A DNA stretch of 64,000 nt from Siphlonurus alternatus (taxonomy: Eukaryota > Arthropoda > Insecta > Ephemeroptera > Siphlonuridae), in contig OX463786.1 of NCBI GenBank assembly GCA_949825025.1, forward strand, positions 19,579,085-19,643,084, read 5' to 3'. Within the stretch, counting starts at the first letter, position 1. Every line of letters begins with the position of its first letter. Of this stretch, positions 24,770 through 38,000 are shown one piece after another. Position numbers and translations under genes: made by a program. Below the pieces are notes generated by a model that was not told the DNA's origin, made no database searches, and saw only the letters and a list, made by a program, of their open reading frames with translations.

Positions 24770-26015
24770 CAATCAGCTTAGCTCTAGCATAAAAATTACT
24801 CCGAGGAGCAATGATCAAAAATTAACATGGTGAAGATACGTCAGTGTTGCCAACTACCGGTGCTACACCCAATGCCCCTAATTTCTATCAAATTTAGCAT
24901 TTTAAAACTTAAAACAAATGCAAATAATTTTTCTACAAAAATGACCTCTAAAAAAATTATTCATAAAACGTATCATTGCATAATTTTCGTAACACTATAT
25001 ATTATAATATTTCAACGCCCCATTCTATATGTCATTCTTTATTATTAGACTGACCTTTTATCATAAATATAAATAAAGAAATGAGTTCAATGAAGTTATT
25101 TTTAAACACAAAAAAAAAAAAACAGCCCTGCCCATAATAAATAACATTGCTAAAGATATAACGAGTAACAAAAGAAAGTACTACCATAAAAAAATCGAAA
25201 AGGTCAAAGTACAATTTTTTTACATAACTTAAAGGTATAATATAAGGATCAATTTCTTATATTTTATCATTACAAATCTGCTTTATCAATTGTAATTTTA
25301 CTAATTTTTTAATAAACCTTGTTACATTAGTGGGGGTATATTTATTATATTTAAAGGTCAAGATTATATATAAAAAAGTACAAAATTGACCCACATGATT
25401 TAAAAATAAACCAATATAATGACGTCAACTATATGTAACCTAATTGATATATTTTTTTAAACCATTTCCTTTTTTTAAATGTCAAAAAGTCAGGTTTTTA
25501 TTTTTTATTCATGATTTAAAAAAGAGGTGCTATTTTTTTTTAAAACAGTAAAATTTTCAAGGACTAAAGTTAATTTTAAAATACGTAAATGTAGTTCATA
25601 AAGCTGATGCGACATTTAAAAAAAAATAATTTTGTTTCCGACCTTTGATAATTTATATTTTTTACCCTTTAAGATTGCATATTGTACAAGCTGTACGTTT
25701 TTTTTTTACTATAGTGTGAAAGATTATAATAATATGCAATAAAATAATAACCATTATTATTTAATTGGTTCAACATATGTCTATAATAATATAAAGGTCA
25801 TGTTATACAACATGTTTAAATATTCAAGTGTTTCTACAGTAGAAAAATTTTCTCCATAAGCCATTCTGCTGAAACTTCTGAATTTTTATTTTCAGTAATT
25901 ATTAAAACAATTTTATCAAAAAAAATGGCAAATTTAATATACTGAAAATAACGATATACATTTATATAATACACGCAATAGAAATAAAGCAGTAGTGCAA
26001 TCTCATTCATCTACT
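24770..26015. other. AT-rich intergenic DNA, nothing recognised
   Basis: Small open frames at 24827-25048 (plus) and 25032-25214 (minus) lack coding character. Confidence 0.4.
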
Positions 26016-26018
26016 AAT

Positions 26019-26339
26019 GGACAACATACATGTATGAATTTTTTTTATTCCAGAAATGAATAGAGGGCACCAAATTATGCTACTCTGAATTTTTCAAATT
26101 TTTTTGAGACCCGGAACTATTTTTAAATAATTATTATTGAAAGTTCTGTAAATTAAGTTGGTATCCCTGAATCCTTATTAAAAGGGATAAGACCAAGACG
26201 CCTGTTGATGCCTCCAGGGGGCGTGGCCCCACTTCCAATAATTATTTACTGGGTTTAAAAAAAAAAAATGAAAAAATTCAGAGTAGCATAATTTGGGACC
26301 CTCGATTCTGCAATAAAAAAAAAATCATGGATGTTGTCC
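26019..26339. mobile_element. Hairpin MITE, family B, eroded
   Basis: GGACAACATACATG at the left and GGATGTTGTCC at the right. The right arm has lost about 20 bases in the ATTATTTACTGGG region and part of the GAATAGAGGG block. Confidence 0.78.
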
Positions 26340-26344
26340 ATTTC

Positions 26345-28540
26345 GAAAAAAAAATCCATATTATCAAACAATATTTTGATGAAAACTATATCTTCCTCTC
26401 ATATACACTGTGTATAGGGGGGTCTTCCATTTTTGTATAAAGAATTCGATTCCCTAAAACGTTGGTATAAATATTGCTACTTCGTATATATATAGGACGG
26501 TAGGAACACTGAAAAATTATTTGACTTGAGCTATATCTTTATTATGGTATATTTATTTGCTATATTAATTAAATTAATTCCATATTCACTCCGTAGCAGG
26601 AGGAGTAAGGTTACCTTATCATATTTCAGCGTTACAATTTTACATGTAGGTCAGTACTTTTATTAAAATTCCACTGAAAATTTTCAAAAATCCCTTACAA
26701 ACAGAATAGCTACAAATTTCACGCTTCCGGCTACTAATTGCATTATAGTTGATCATTTTATTATAGAATTTGATTTAATTGATCTAATTTTAAATAAGAT
26801 GATGCAACAATTCATATGTATGTGTAACTGATATTAATAATGTAAGCCAGAAATCACGTTGTTATATAACATACCAGTTTAATATTGAGGTATACCTTCA
26901 ACTGTGTCAGATGTTATTTTGTATACGTGATGTTCTTGAGATATTGACCATGAAAAATGGAATTATTTTTAACGTTGAAATATACTGACTCCTTTTTAAA
27001 AGCATTCTTTAAAATATGTAAATTAAGCATTGCAGATATCAGTTATAAATTGTATCATATTTTAAAATCTGGTACCGAATCTATTTTGTATATGTACGTT
27101 ACATCGGGACCCAAAGTAAAGTCGCAAAGAGAGTACATTAAATTATACAATTTTGTATCGATGAAATCTGGGTCAGCAAAACAAACATTTAATTTTTGAT
27201 AATTTATATTGTTTTGTGTAATAAATTGTTTCATTAAATTTCAAAATTTTATGAAAATTAGTAAAATACATATATTTTAAGATATTTGTTTTTATACATA
27301 TAAATTAAAAATATAAAAATTTTGAATTAAATAAATATTCATTAATTAATTTTAGTATAATTTTTTAGTTATAATTATTTTATAAAATATTTTGCTTTAG
27401 TTAAATTTCTAATTGTTACAAGCAAGACAATGGACTAACAATAAAATATTATTCAGCACATTTACATCATCTATGTACGAAATTAAACATTTTGATACAT
27501 TACCTCAAGCTCTAATAACAATTAACCCCATTCACAAATTAAGAAAGTTTGTTTTATCTGGTGGTTAAATTCAATTTAAGGATGAATCTCAGTAGGTTGA
27601 TATCTCGTAATCGTACCGCCTGAATGCAACAAGACTTGCATTGGACTTAAAACTCACCATCAATAGGTGACATACAAATTTTGAAGCGAATTTGTCTTAT
27701 CAGTTTTGTAAAAACTTAGATAAAAGTTTTGACAAAATATGGTGAGATGAAAATATTCAGTTCTCTTCAGAATAAATGTATATATAATGTTATTCAATGG
27801 TTCAATCAATGGCTTGTTCTATTATTAAAATAATAATAATAATAAAAGGACTTTATTGTATAAAAAGGCGTAGAAAAAAAAACGATGCTTATCTTATAAG
27901 TCATGTAATAGAACATGTCGATTTACGATAACATATGTCTCTAACCAATCTATAATTAAATGTGTGTGAATTTCAATATAGGTGTAATATTGACAGTCTT
28001 TTTTTTTATGTATCTTGATTATTTTTATATCTTTCTGGTTCGTATTTTATATTACGTAATATAAAGTGATTTAAGTTTCAAACCTAATTTAACACGTGTT
28101 TTAAAACATTCCATTTTTATTATATTATAAAGTTTGTGTTGGAATTTCATTTTACATTTATTGAAATGTGTTAATATTTTTGAGTGATTTAGCAAGCGTT
28201 TTAAGAAGCGTTTTTCTTACCTGGTAAAGTAAATATACTTCTTAATTAATTCTGTGTTATGCAGTATAATTTTATATTAATATTACTCAAATGATATTTA
28301 TACGAATATTCATCATAATAAATGTTATATTAATTTAGTCGGAATCACATGAAAGTTTTTTTTTATGCGTATAATAATTTCGAAATCCATAATTCTTTTG
28401 CGAATCATTTAGTATGATATTTAATTTTAATCCATGCAGACTTCATAATAATAGTAAATTAGAAATTGACTATATGATTCATTATGCAAAGCGTACAATG
28501 AAAATATATTTCATTATAAATTAGATTTTATAATATATTT
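26345..28540. other. AT-rich DNA with repeat H copy
   Basis: Repeat H lies at 27625-27740 (CTCACCATCAATAGGTGACA and AAATTTTGAAGCGAATT). A segment at 26620-26690 (TTACATGTAGGTCAGTACTT, then CCACTGAAAA) shares short blocks with 53440-53505 and 6890-6960. No gene is supported. Confidence 0.45.
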
Positions 28541-28545
28541 ACAAT

Positions 28546-28723
28546 GGGGGGCATTCACAAAGCATTTTAACCCCAACTTTAGGCCCAAGTTTTATCCCTG
28601 GTACTAAACATGGTGCTAAACCAGGGGCTAACCATGTCTAGCTCCTAGTTTAGCACCATGTTTAGTACCAGGGATAAAACTTGGGGCTAAAGTTGGGGTT
28701 AAAATGCTTTGTGAATGCCCCCC
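28546..28723. mobile_element. Near-perfect hairpin MITE, GGGGGGCATTCACAAAG ends
   Basis: A 178-bp palindrome with arms of about 75 bases. The left end GGGGGGCATTCACAAAGC is mirrored by GCTTTGTGAATGCCCCCC, and GGTACTAAACATGGTGCTAA is mirrored by TTAGCACCATGTTTAGTACC. AAT lies on both sides (28543-28545 and 28724-28726). The very low arm divergence suggests recent insertion. Confidence 0.82.
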
Positions 28724-29328
28724 AATATGTTTTATTTAATAATATTTATATAATTATTTCATATTATTAATTATAAATAAAATATTACACAGCATCAATT
28801 GTACATTAAAATTTTGTCATATATTATAATATCTTTACTAAAAACATCACTAACATGATTCATTAATTATTGTTCACATTGTACAGTATACGTTTTTCAT
28901 GAAATTGTTGATTTGCATGGTATATAAAATTTAAAATAGTAAAATCAATAATATGCTAGTGCCTATACTGTATACCGTATATACCTATGTATAATGAAAA
29001 ATGTAATAGCTTAAAAAACATTGATAAATTATGTGTAAAAAAGTTATTAAATATATAAAACGTATAAAATATAATGTCCATGATATAAATATTTATTATA
29101 ACATTAATTTAAAATAACATATATAATTAAATTTTAAATTATAGTGGTTATGAAAGATAAATTGAATATTGATTTTTAAAAGGGACATACACTTTATATG
29201 ATTTAAAATTTATTATTATAAAAGTAGCTTAAATTCATGTACGTTCTAAGTGTAAGTAAAAAAGTACTTATATCCTTTAAAGATAATATATATGGCTGAA
29301 TAATCGGCTGTATTAAATCGTTCCTCGT

Positions 29329-29514
29329 CTGGAATCATGAACTATTTGCCTATCACGATCTCAGTGCAATAATGAGCTATCTGCTATTTTAGGTGAGTGT
29401 TATATATGTATTTATTGTAGAACAACTTTACAGCTCATAATTGAGCTCACCTGAAATAGCATATAGCTCATTATTGCAATAAAATCGTGGTAGTCAGAAA
29501 GCTCATTATTCCGG
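29329..29514. mobile_element. Foldback element with AATGAGCTAT arms
   Basis: TGCAATAATGAGCTATCTGC, then TATTTTAGGTGAG in the left arm pairs with CTCACCTGAAATAGCATATA and GCTCATTATTGCAAT in the right. The outer arms pair TCTGGAATCATGA with TCATTATTCCGGA. The plus-strand frame starting at 29487 is partly this repeat. Confidence 0.65.
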
Positions 29515-30057
29515 AACCAAGGTTTACTCTTATCAACCTTTGTTGGTTGGTCAAACAGTGCAATGTTGAAATTTGTCATAATTTGTTAATTTGTAAATAT
29601 CGATTATCCTATATCGTCTGTGTATATATAGAAATTTTCTCTTTTCGTTTCTGTACAATTCAAGTAACATTAAGATATTTAATCTTAATTATTGGGTCAA
29701 TTAAGATGTCATTTAGGAACATGTTTTATTTTAATGTGGAAAGTTTAAGAATGGTCTCATCTGATATTAATAGCTTTCAAGATTCAATGTACTTTTTGAC
29801 TTAATGAGAGCAAATAAGTACTTGTACCTGCATGAAAATGTTAAAGGTTATTATTACAATTTGCATACATTTACTTTTTTTTATTTATTGAAGAAAGGAG
29901 TAAATCCGGTATTTAAAAGATCCATTTCCTTAAAATATTGACATTTAAATGAGAAATTTTATTAATTTACATATGTTAGCTATAACATAAACTTGTATTG
30001 ATATAATTTTGTCATTTTTTTATAAATAATAATAATAAGTATAACATTCGTTGTATT

Positions 30058-30158
30058 GAAAAATTTTTCACTTGTAGCCTTGTTAATCACCATGTCCTGT
30101 CTTACACGGAGCATGGTGATTAATAACAAGACTGTAAATGGAAATTTTCTCAGGCGAC
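30058..30158. mobile_element. Small foldback, family F
   Basis: AAAAATTTTTCACTTGTAGC pairs with ACTGTAAATGGAAATTTTCT. The inner arms are CTTGTTAATCACCATG and CATGGTGATTAATAACAAG. Confidence 0.6.
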
Positions 30159-30469
30159 GAGTGCACAAGAAAATATAATTTACAAATTTTGATATACTGA
30201 TGTACAATCTTATTTGTAAGTGAATTGATTTTGTTCTATTCTATATTTGAATATTTTAAAATGTACAGAATAAGGCATAAAAAGTGGGCACGTTGTCTCA
30301 ATATTTTTTTACCTAACCCTTATAAGGTTACATGGGGTCAAGCGTACCCTAAAAAAAAACTGACCTCTGATAAACATTGGCTTTTACGTCAATTTTTTGC
30401 ACTATTGCACGTGACCATTGAGATTTAAAAAGAGAGAGGGGGGGTTGAAGAAAGGGGATGACTTAATCA

Positions 30470-30530
30470 CTGAAGGTCAGCAACTTTGAGTGCGGTTAGC
30501 AGTTGGAAGGGTGACCGTACATTGTATTTT
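30470..30530 (+). mobile_element. 5S rRNA-derived fragment
   Basis: AATCACTGAAGGTCAGCAAC, TGCGGTTAGCAGTTGGA and GGGTGACCG align in order with the middle and 3' half of arthropod 5S rRNA. The 5' third and the terminal stem are missing and a T run follows, so it is a pseudogene or SINE head, not a working 5S gene. Confidence 0.6.
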
Positions 30531-30854
30531 TTTTTATGTTTACAAGTGTTATACATTTGTTATCAATGGGAGTGCTATGCTAATTTAGGTTTCCACAGTT
30601 TTTTTAGGTTTATGTAAATAGAATCGCTGAAGTTTGAGATCAGGTATATGATCGCGTCATATTTAATAAGGTTTTTATCGTGTTTGTAACATATAGTGAT
30701 TGGTAGATAGTTTGTAACGGAACTGGCCGAACCAAAGCCGAAGTATTAGCGAAAAATCACGATGAAAATATAATAATAATTAAATGGCCAAATGGTGAGA
30801 AAGACACTTTTAAAAATTAAAATACAATTAAATGTAATTAAAAAAGGTACTTAC

Positions 30855-31582
30855 ATGTTCCATTAACATTTCTTCCAAGTATTTTATTTGATGCCGCCGC
30901 TGCTGCAGAAGCTGCGACATCAGCTGATGAAACGAGTTGACCCGAAGTTGATCCGAGTACACCCGAAGATGATCCGAGTACACCCGAACTTTCCCGAGAA
31001 AGTGATAAATGTCCTGCTGTCCTAACATTATGCTGTGTTGATTGTATTGTTGCACTTGATACTACTCCATTGTTATTATTTGGACTTGTCCGAGGCACAG
31101 GCATAGGACCCGTTGTTGTAGTTGTTATTGTATTAATTAAATTATTAATTAATGAAGAAGTAGTTAATGATAAAGGGGGTGGAGGAGTTCTAATATTTAT
31201 TGCAGGGGATAATCTACTAGAACTTTCAGCCACAAATGTGGTATTATTTACATTACTATTATTTAGCGGCATTAAGTATTATTTTTATCATTAAAAAAAA
31301 ATCAACCTTTTTATTATATAAATAACACACACAAGAAAAAAAGAATACTCTATTAAAAATCTAATCCATAAACCATAAAATGTTTTTTTCACAAAACACC
31401 ACGCAAAAGTAATAAAATTCTAGACTATTATTTTTTTTTAAATAAAAAAAACGCGCTCTCCTTCTACGATGTAATTCTGAAGGTATAATTTTAAAGGTAA
31501 TATAAAAAGAGGTGATGCACCTCCTGATAATACTTCAGCACCTCTTTTCCTTAATAGTAAAAGTCCAACACCAGAAATCCAC
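30855..31582 (-). CDS. Coding exon (5' UTR plus N-terminus) of an unrecognised insect-like gene
   Basis: The coding part runs from the ATG at 31272-31270 to the donor. It has 139 codons plus one base, so the intron is phase 1. An in-frame TAA lies at 31281-31279, which supports this ATG as the start. The donor reads ACAT|GTAAGTACC (GTAAGT at 30854-30849). The acceptor upstream is a long T tract ending CTGATTTCAG, with the exon starting at 31582. The protein begins MPLNNSNVNNTTF. It is low in complexity, with a PPPP run, a TITTTTTG run, an NNNN run, two copies of SSGVLGS encoded by a 21-bp tandem repeat at 30940-31002, and an Ala run (AASAAAAASNK) near the end. There is no signal peptide, membrane segment or recognisable domain. 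Such N-termini are common in insect transcription or RNA-binding factors, but that is inference. Composition is clearly less AT-rich than the flanks. Later exons were not found. Confidence 0.62.
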
Positions 31583-31589
31583 CTGAAAT

Positions 31590-33025
31590 CAGAAAAAAAA
31601 ACATTAGAAAATTATTTCAACAAAAAAAACAATATTACATTTTTTTTTTTTATTTTAACGCTACAAAAATTTGATAATACCCACAAAATTATCTGCATAT
31701 TATTTAAGTTATTGCTTATTGTTTAACAGAGCGTATAGCTAAAATATATTAAAATTAACTTAATTATACATTGCCATGCAAGCCTTAGAAAAAAAAATAC
31801 AGTTTATTTCATAAATAAACTAGATTTGTCATACCCATTTTTTAATATCTGGTAAAAAAAGTTGTAACAGGTAATTTTTACGGAAATGACTACAAATTTG
31901 CATGCAAAAGTTTATACAATTTTGTTATTTACATAATTATATGTATATTTTATATAACATTTAGGTAATATATAGCGTTTATAAGGCAATAATATATTCA
32001 CTTTTACTCTGGTATATGGATGTTTATTTTACCCAAAACAATTATAATGAACAAAAAGTACAAGATTAACTTAAAAAAAGTTATAATAATAACTCCGTCA
32101 AACTAGATCTTTATTTTTCAGCCACGCAAATACTTTTTTATATTAAAATATATCATAATTAACTTCACTTTAAGCAAGAAATGTTAAATACAGTTACACA
32201 AGATTTACCCGAAACAAATCTTAATTGCACAACATTTTTTTTTACTTCCAATATTCTTACATTAAACAAACAAGAGAAAAAAATTTGAGAAAGCTAATAA
32301 GTTCTTTACAATATTCTTGAGTTTTTTGTTGATAGTTTTTCTAAGCAAAAGTTGATTGAAATTTCTACGTACTTAAAACTGTTATTTTTTTTATGATTCT
32401 CAATTGTGTATTATTATAATTATTGACCTAAAAGAAATTTTACTAAAAAAAAAGACATGAAATTTCTATATAACTACAATTAACCTATAATGTGAATTTA
32501 CTTTTTAATAAAAAATATTATAATAAACTTTCCGGGATATATTTAACAGGAATTATAAAAGTTGAATTATTGAATGATAACTTTGATATATCACTCTTTA
32601 ATATATAAAAGAATTATAGCAGTAAATTGATAAATAATGTTATATAAATATTTTTTTCAAATTGAATAGCGGTCAATATAAAAAAAATGTGAGCGTCATT
32701 TTAGAAGCAAACAAATAATAAAATTATATTCTATATACTCTGGGAGTTTCAAAATACAGTACAATAAATTTCATAAGAATTTGCACAATATTGATGACAT
32801 ATTATTTACAAAAGTATAATTAATACTCTTGAAATAATTGTAACTCTGTAGTTTTTAGATAATATAAATAAAGAAGCTACTTTATTTATGACTTTTGAGC
32901 TCACTTCTTTCTTTAAATGGTTCATACATAATATTTGATAATATTGTATATATACTTTATATTATATACTTCCAAATACCAAATACTTGTAATAATATTA
33001 TCTATTATAGTTAATAATAATAATT
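31590..33025. other. AT-rich DNA, nothing recognised
   Basis: It lies directly upstream of the coding exon on the minus strand. No further exon is visible. Confidence 0.4.
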
Positions 33026-33029
33026 ATAA

Positions 33030-33140
33030 TAGTTGTTTATTGAGTATCAGTACAGAAAAAAAAAACAGTACAACAACTCAATGGGTGACGTGAAAAAGGA
33101 TATCCCATTCACTAAAGTGTCCAGTCACCCACACAAAAAA
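33030..33140 (-). repeat. Retroelement-tail-like sequence
   Basis: Read on the minus strand, GGTGACTGGACACTTTAGTG is followed by CACGTCACCCATTGAGTTG and ends toward an AATAAAC stretch. This is the layout of a retroelement 3' end. No coding part is present. Confidence 0.25.
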
Positions 33141-33657
33141 TAACAATAACAATAGTTATAAGTCTCGGCGGCATAAGAAATCCATATATATAGCATGTAA
33201 AATAATTTAAATTTTTAGTAAAACCGCGCGATTTAAAGTATATTGCATTATTACAATACAGATAATATCTTCATATTGTTTATAAGTTTGTTACATAACT
33301 TGTTGCTAATCAATTGCTTTAAACGTAATGTAAGTATTTTTGCAATACAGCATCATGCTTGAAAAAGAAATAATTTTAATTTAGAAGAATACCGTGAAAT
33401 CGTTTTATACCCTGTGCTTTATATATTATATGCATTAAGGTCGAAATTACTATTTGTTGTTTAATAAATATGACTCAAAATGCCTCGTTTTACTCCTGAC
33501 TTGCTCCATGTAAATTTAAAATATAAAGTGGTTCAAGTATAGTTATTGCAAAAGAGTTTAGTTAAAAAAAAGGTATATATTAATTATGCTGTGAAAAACT
33601 AAAAATTCTGCACCGTGAAAAACATGAGAGGTAACGTTCAATTTGCTTGAGGTACAG

Positions 33658-33764
33658 TCGCCGCCTCGGAAAATTTCTCTTTGCGGCCTTGCTTATGCCC
33701 CGTAAGAATAATACAAGGCACGTTGATTAACAAGGCTGCAAGTGGGAAATTTTCCAAGGCGACG
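33658..33764. mobile_element. Small foldback, family F
   Basis: CGCCGCCTCGGAAAATTTCT pairs with GGGAAATTTTCCAAGGCGACG. The inner arms are GGCCTTGCTTATGCC and GATTAACAAGGCTGC. Confidence 0.65.
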
Positions 33765-35039
33765 AGTGTACATTTAGTGCATAAATAATGAAAACAACTT
33801 ATGATTAATCAATTTATCTTAGCTACCATATACTATTACATTATATATAATATGTTGCGTTGAAAGTATTAGTTTATTAATTTATCTGAATACTTATGTA
33901 TAATGTTTGTAATGTGTCATATATTTTATTTATTTTTAGAATTATGTATCTAATGTAATCCATAACCAGGATTTGTCTTCATTGGAACCAATAAAAAAAT
34001 AAAATAAAAAAATGAAGTGCATTATTTTTATGAAAATATAAATTTTTAAATTTGAGTCACGTCATTTGCAAGTGGAAAATTTTAAGTATTTTATTACACA
34101 AAAAGACGGAAAGAAAAAAAAAGTTACAAAAAATAACCTTCATGTTATCATTTTATATAACCATTTCAAAAACAACTAAAAAAATTATATTAAAAAAAAT
34201 GCAGTTTTTTACCAAGTCGGAAATGGAGATAAAAAAAGCATCGTTAAAAATATTTTTCATGTTAAGTTAACTGTAAAATATACAGGCAGTTTTATAAATG
34301 CATTTAAAAAAAATTATAATTCTTTTAAAATTTCTTTAAATTGCATTCAATTGCATATTTTTTTTTATCAAAAATGCATCTTGATAATTATAAATAGAGC
34401 ATGTTAGAGTAAACTCCCATTCCGGATCATGCATGGTTGTGGCGACACTGATTTTTACCGATTTAAGGCCTTATATTGTGGCGACATTCAGAGAATTTTA
34501 TTACCGCTTATGACGACACACTTAAAAAATGATGCTAAAATTACAAAATTAATTAGGCACATAAATCCAATCATAAAAAAGCAATTTTAATGGTTTTTGA
34601 AATTTTCACACCACCAGAATAATTTTAATTGATAAAACCAATGTGGTAGGAAAAGGTTCAATTTAAAATACCGTTCTGGCGACAAAGTTCCATTTTAAAG
34701 CTTTTGTGCCCTTCATCGAGTTCCAAGAAAATCCGCTGACAAAAATTGTCGCTGAGAGCAACATGGCTGAAAATGGGACAGTGAAAGTTCCATTATGAAG
34801 ACTAATACGAAGACAATTTTCTAAGATGATTATGAAGTCCTAAAATTTATTTGTCGGTAGAAAAAATAAATGTCTTTCGATTAAAAAACGATCATGATGA
34901 TCTCTAAGAACCACTTAATTGAAAATAAAAACGAATCGTAAACAGAAATGAATATATTAAAAATTAAAAATTGAAAAAAAAAAATGAAGAAAAGGAAAAT
35001 ATATTATTTCAGGTAGTTCAAGGAAATTCAAAATAATCT

Positions 35040-38000
35040 GATATGTTGAGTACAAATAATCACATCACTTATACGGAGACAATGGTATTACAAGCGTGCA
35101 CATAAATGAACCTTTTACCGCAAAGTTCGATTTTGGAGCCTTATATTGCGACACTTATTAATGAAGATAAAATACCACACTTTTTATTTGTCAGATGAAA
35201 ATATCAATTATGTGGAGTGATGGAAACATGAATTTATTTTAAATTTTAAACAAGTATTTTTTTTCTGCTCAATTGAGTAACTAAAAATATATGATTCGTG
35301 ACCATCAATACTTTTTTTTTATGAAATTTCATTCCAGATGGAAGAAGAAAGAGCGCAGGCTAATTCACTCAAGATCTGTTTTTCAATCATTACATATTTT
35401 AATTTTATATAGGTTCGTGTCATATAATCGAAATTCTTTTATACATGTTTTTTTTTTTATTAAAGAAATATTGTTATAATTGTTCAAATTGTTGCATATC
35501 CTCCAAAGAATTTTAATTACAAAAATTCAGATATGAAATTATTTTGATAATCTTTCTACTAACTTTAGTGAAAGTTAAAGTAAATAGAAGAGAGAAATCA
35601 TCTTATGTAAGAATTGAATTTTGAAAATATTTGGGAAATTCAAAATTTCCAATATATTGAGTTCAAATAATCACATCACTTTTATGGTGACAAAGGTATC
35701 ACAAGCATACACGTAAATGAACTTTTCACTACAAAGTTCTATATTAGAGCATTGTATTGCGACACTGGTTTAAGAAGATAAAATACCACACTATCGAAAA
35801 TAATAATTATGTGGAATGAAGGAAACGTGAATTTATTTCAAATTTGACTGTATTTTTCTTTTTTCATTGCCGCTCAATTGAGTAATTAAAAATGCATGAT
35901 TTCTGACACTCAATACATATTTTTTATCACAAAATTTTATTCTTGATTAATGAAAATAGAAAGTAGGCTATTTGAATCAAGATCTGTTGCTCGATTATTT
36001 TTTTTTTTTTTAATTTTAAAAAGGTTCAAATCAAATAATCGATATTCTTTAAAACATGTTATTTTTTTATTAAAGAGACACTACTTTAAAGGATAAAATG
36101 GTTGCATAACCTCTAGGGGACTTAATTTCAAAAAATAAAGATATGAAATGATTTTGATATTCTTTTTGACTTACATTAGTTAAAATAAAAGTAAATCGAA
36201 GAGAAAAATTATCTTTTATAAAAATTGATTTTTGAAAATATTTTGGAAAGTCAAAAAATTCCAATATATAGTGTAAATAATCGCATAACTTTTATGTTGA
36301 CAAAGGTATCACAAGCATGCACGTAAATGAACCTTTCACTGCAAAGTTCTATCTTAGAGCATTGTATTGTGACACTGGTTTAAGAAGATAAAATTCCACA
36401 CTGTTTGTTCGATGAAAATAATAATTATGTGGTATGAAGGAAACGTGAATTTATTTAGAATTTGACTATTTTTTTTTTCATTGCCGCTCAATTGAGTAAT
36501 TAAAAATACATGATTTCTTACACTCAATACATATTTTTTATCACAAAATTTCTGACACTCAAAACATTTTTTTTGTCACAAAATTTTATTCTTGATGGAT
36601 GAAAAAAGAAAGCAGGCTAGTTGACTCAAGATCTGATTTTCAGTTATTATATATTTTAATTTTATATAGGTTCGTATCAAATAATCGAAATTCTTTTATA
36701 CATGTTATTTTTTTTATTAAAGAAACTTTGTTATAATTGTCCAAATTGTTGCATAACCTCTAGGGGACTTTAATAATAATCGAATAACTTATATGGTGAC
36801 AAGGGTATCACAAGCATGCACGTAAATGAACTTTTCACTGCAAAGTTCTATCTTGGAGCATTGTATTGCGACACTGATTTATGTAGATAAAATACCACAC
36901 TATTTGTTCGATGAAAATAATAATTATGTGGAATGAAGGAAACATGAATTTATTTAAAAATTTACTGTTTTTTTTTTTATTTCTGCTCAATTGAGTAACT
37001 AAAAATACATGATTTCTGACACTCAATACATTTTTTTTATCACAAAAATTTATTCCTGATGGATGAAGAAATAAAGCAGGCAAATTTTGATTTTAGATCT
37101 GTTTTTCAATTTTTACATATTTTTAATTTTATAATATTGGATTATAATCCAATAATCGATATACATTGATGCACGTTATTTTTTTACTAAAGAAACAGTA
37201 ATTGATATAATTGTACAAATGGTTGCATAAACTCTAGGGGTTTTAATTCCTAAAATTCAGATATTATATGATTTTGTTAATCTTTTTGACTTACTTTAGA
37301 GAAAATGATAGTAAATCGAAGAGATAAATTATCTTTTATAAAAATTGAATTTTGAAAATGTTTTTGGGAAATTCAAAAAATTCCAATAGAGTGAAAATAA
37401 TCGAATAACTTTTATGGTGACAAAGGTATCACAAGCATGCTCTCAAATGAACTTTTCACTGCAAAGTTCTATCTTAGAGCATTGTATTGCGACACTGATT
37501 TATGAAGATAAAATACCACAATTTATATTTGTTCGATGAAAATAATAATTATTTGGTATGAAGGAAACATGAGTTTATTTAAAATTTGACTGTATTTATT
37601 TTTCATTGCCGCTCAATTGAGTAATTAAAAATACATGATTTCTGACACTCAATACATTTTTTTTATCACAAAATTTCTGACGCTCAAAACATTTTTTTTT
37701 ATCACAAAATTTTATTCCTGATGGATGAAAAAAGAAAGTAGTCTATTTGAATCAAGGTCTGTTTTTCGATTATTAATATTTTTTAATTTTAAAAATGTTC
37801 ATATCAAATAATCGATATTCTTTGAAACATGTTATTTTTTTTATTAAAGAGACACTACTTTAAAGGATAAAATGGTTGCATAACCTCTAGGGGACTTTAA
37901 TTCGAAAAATCCAGATATGAAATGATTTTGAAATTCTTTTTGAATTACATTAGTTAAAATAAAAGTAAATCGAAGAGAGAAATTATCTTATATATAATTT

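Noticed and set aside
31437..31582. 46-codon frame (ISGVGLLLLRKRGAEVLSGG) in the 5' part of the exon
   Set aside because: Open in one frame from the acceptor but stops at about 31438, 160 bases before the main ATG and in no continuity with it. I treat it as UTR, though a short alternative product cannot be excluded.
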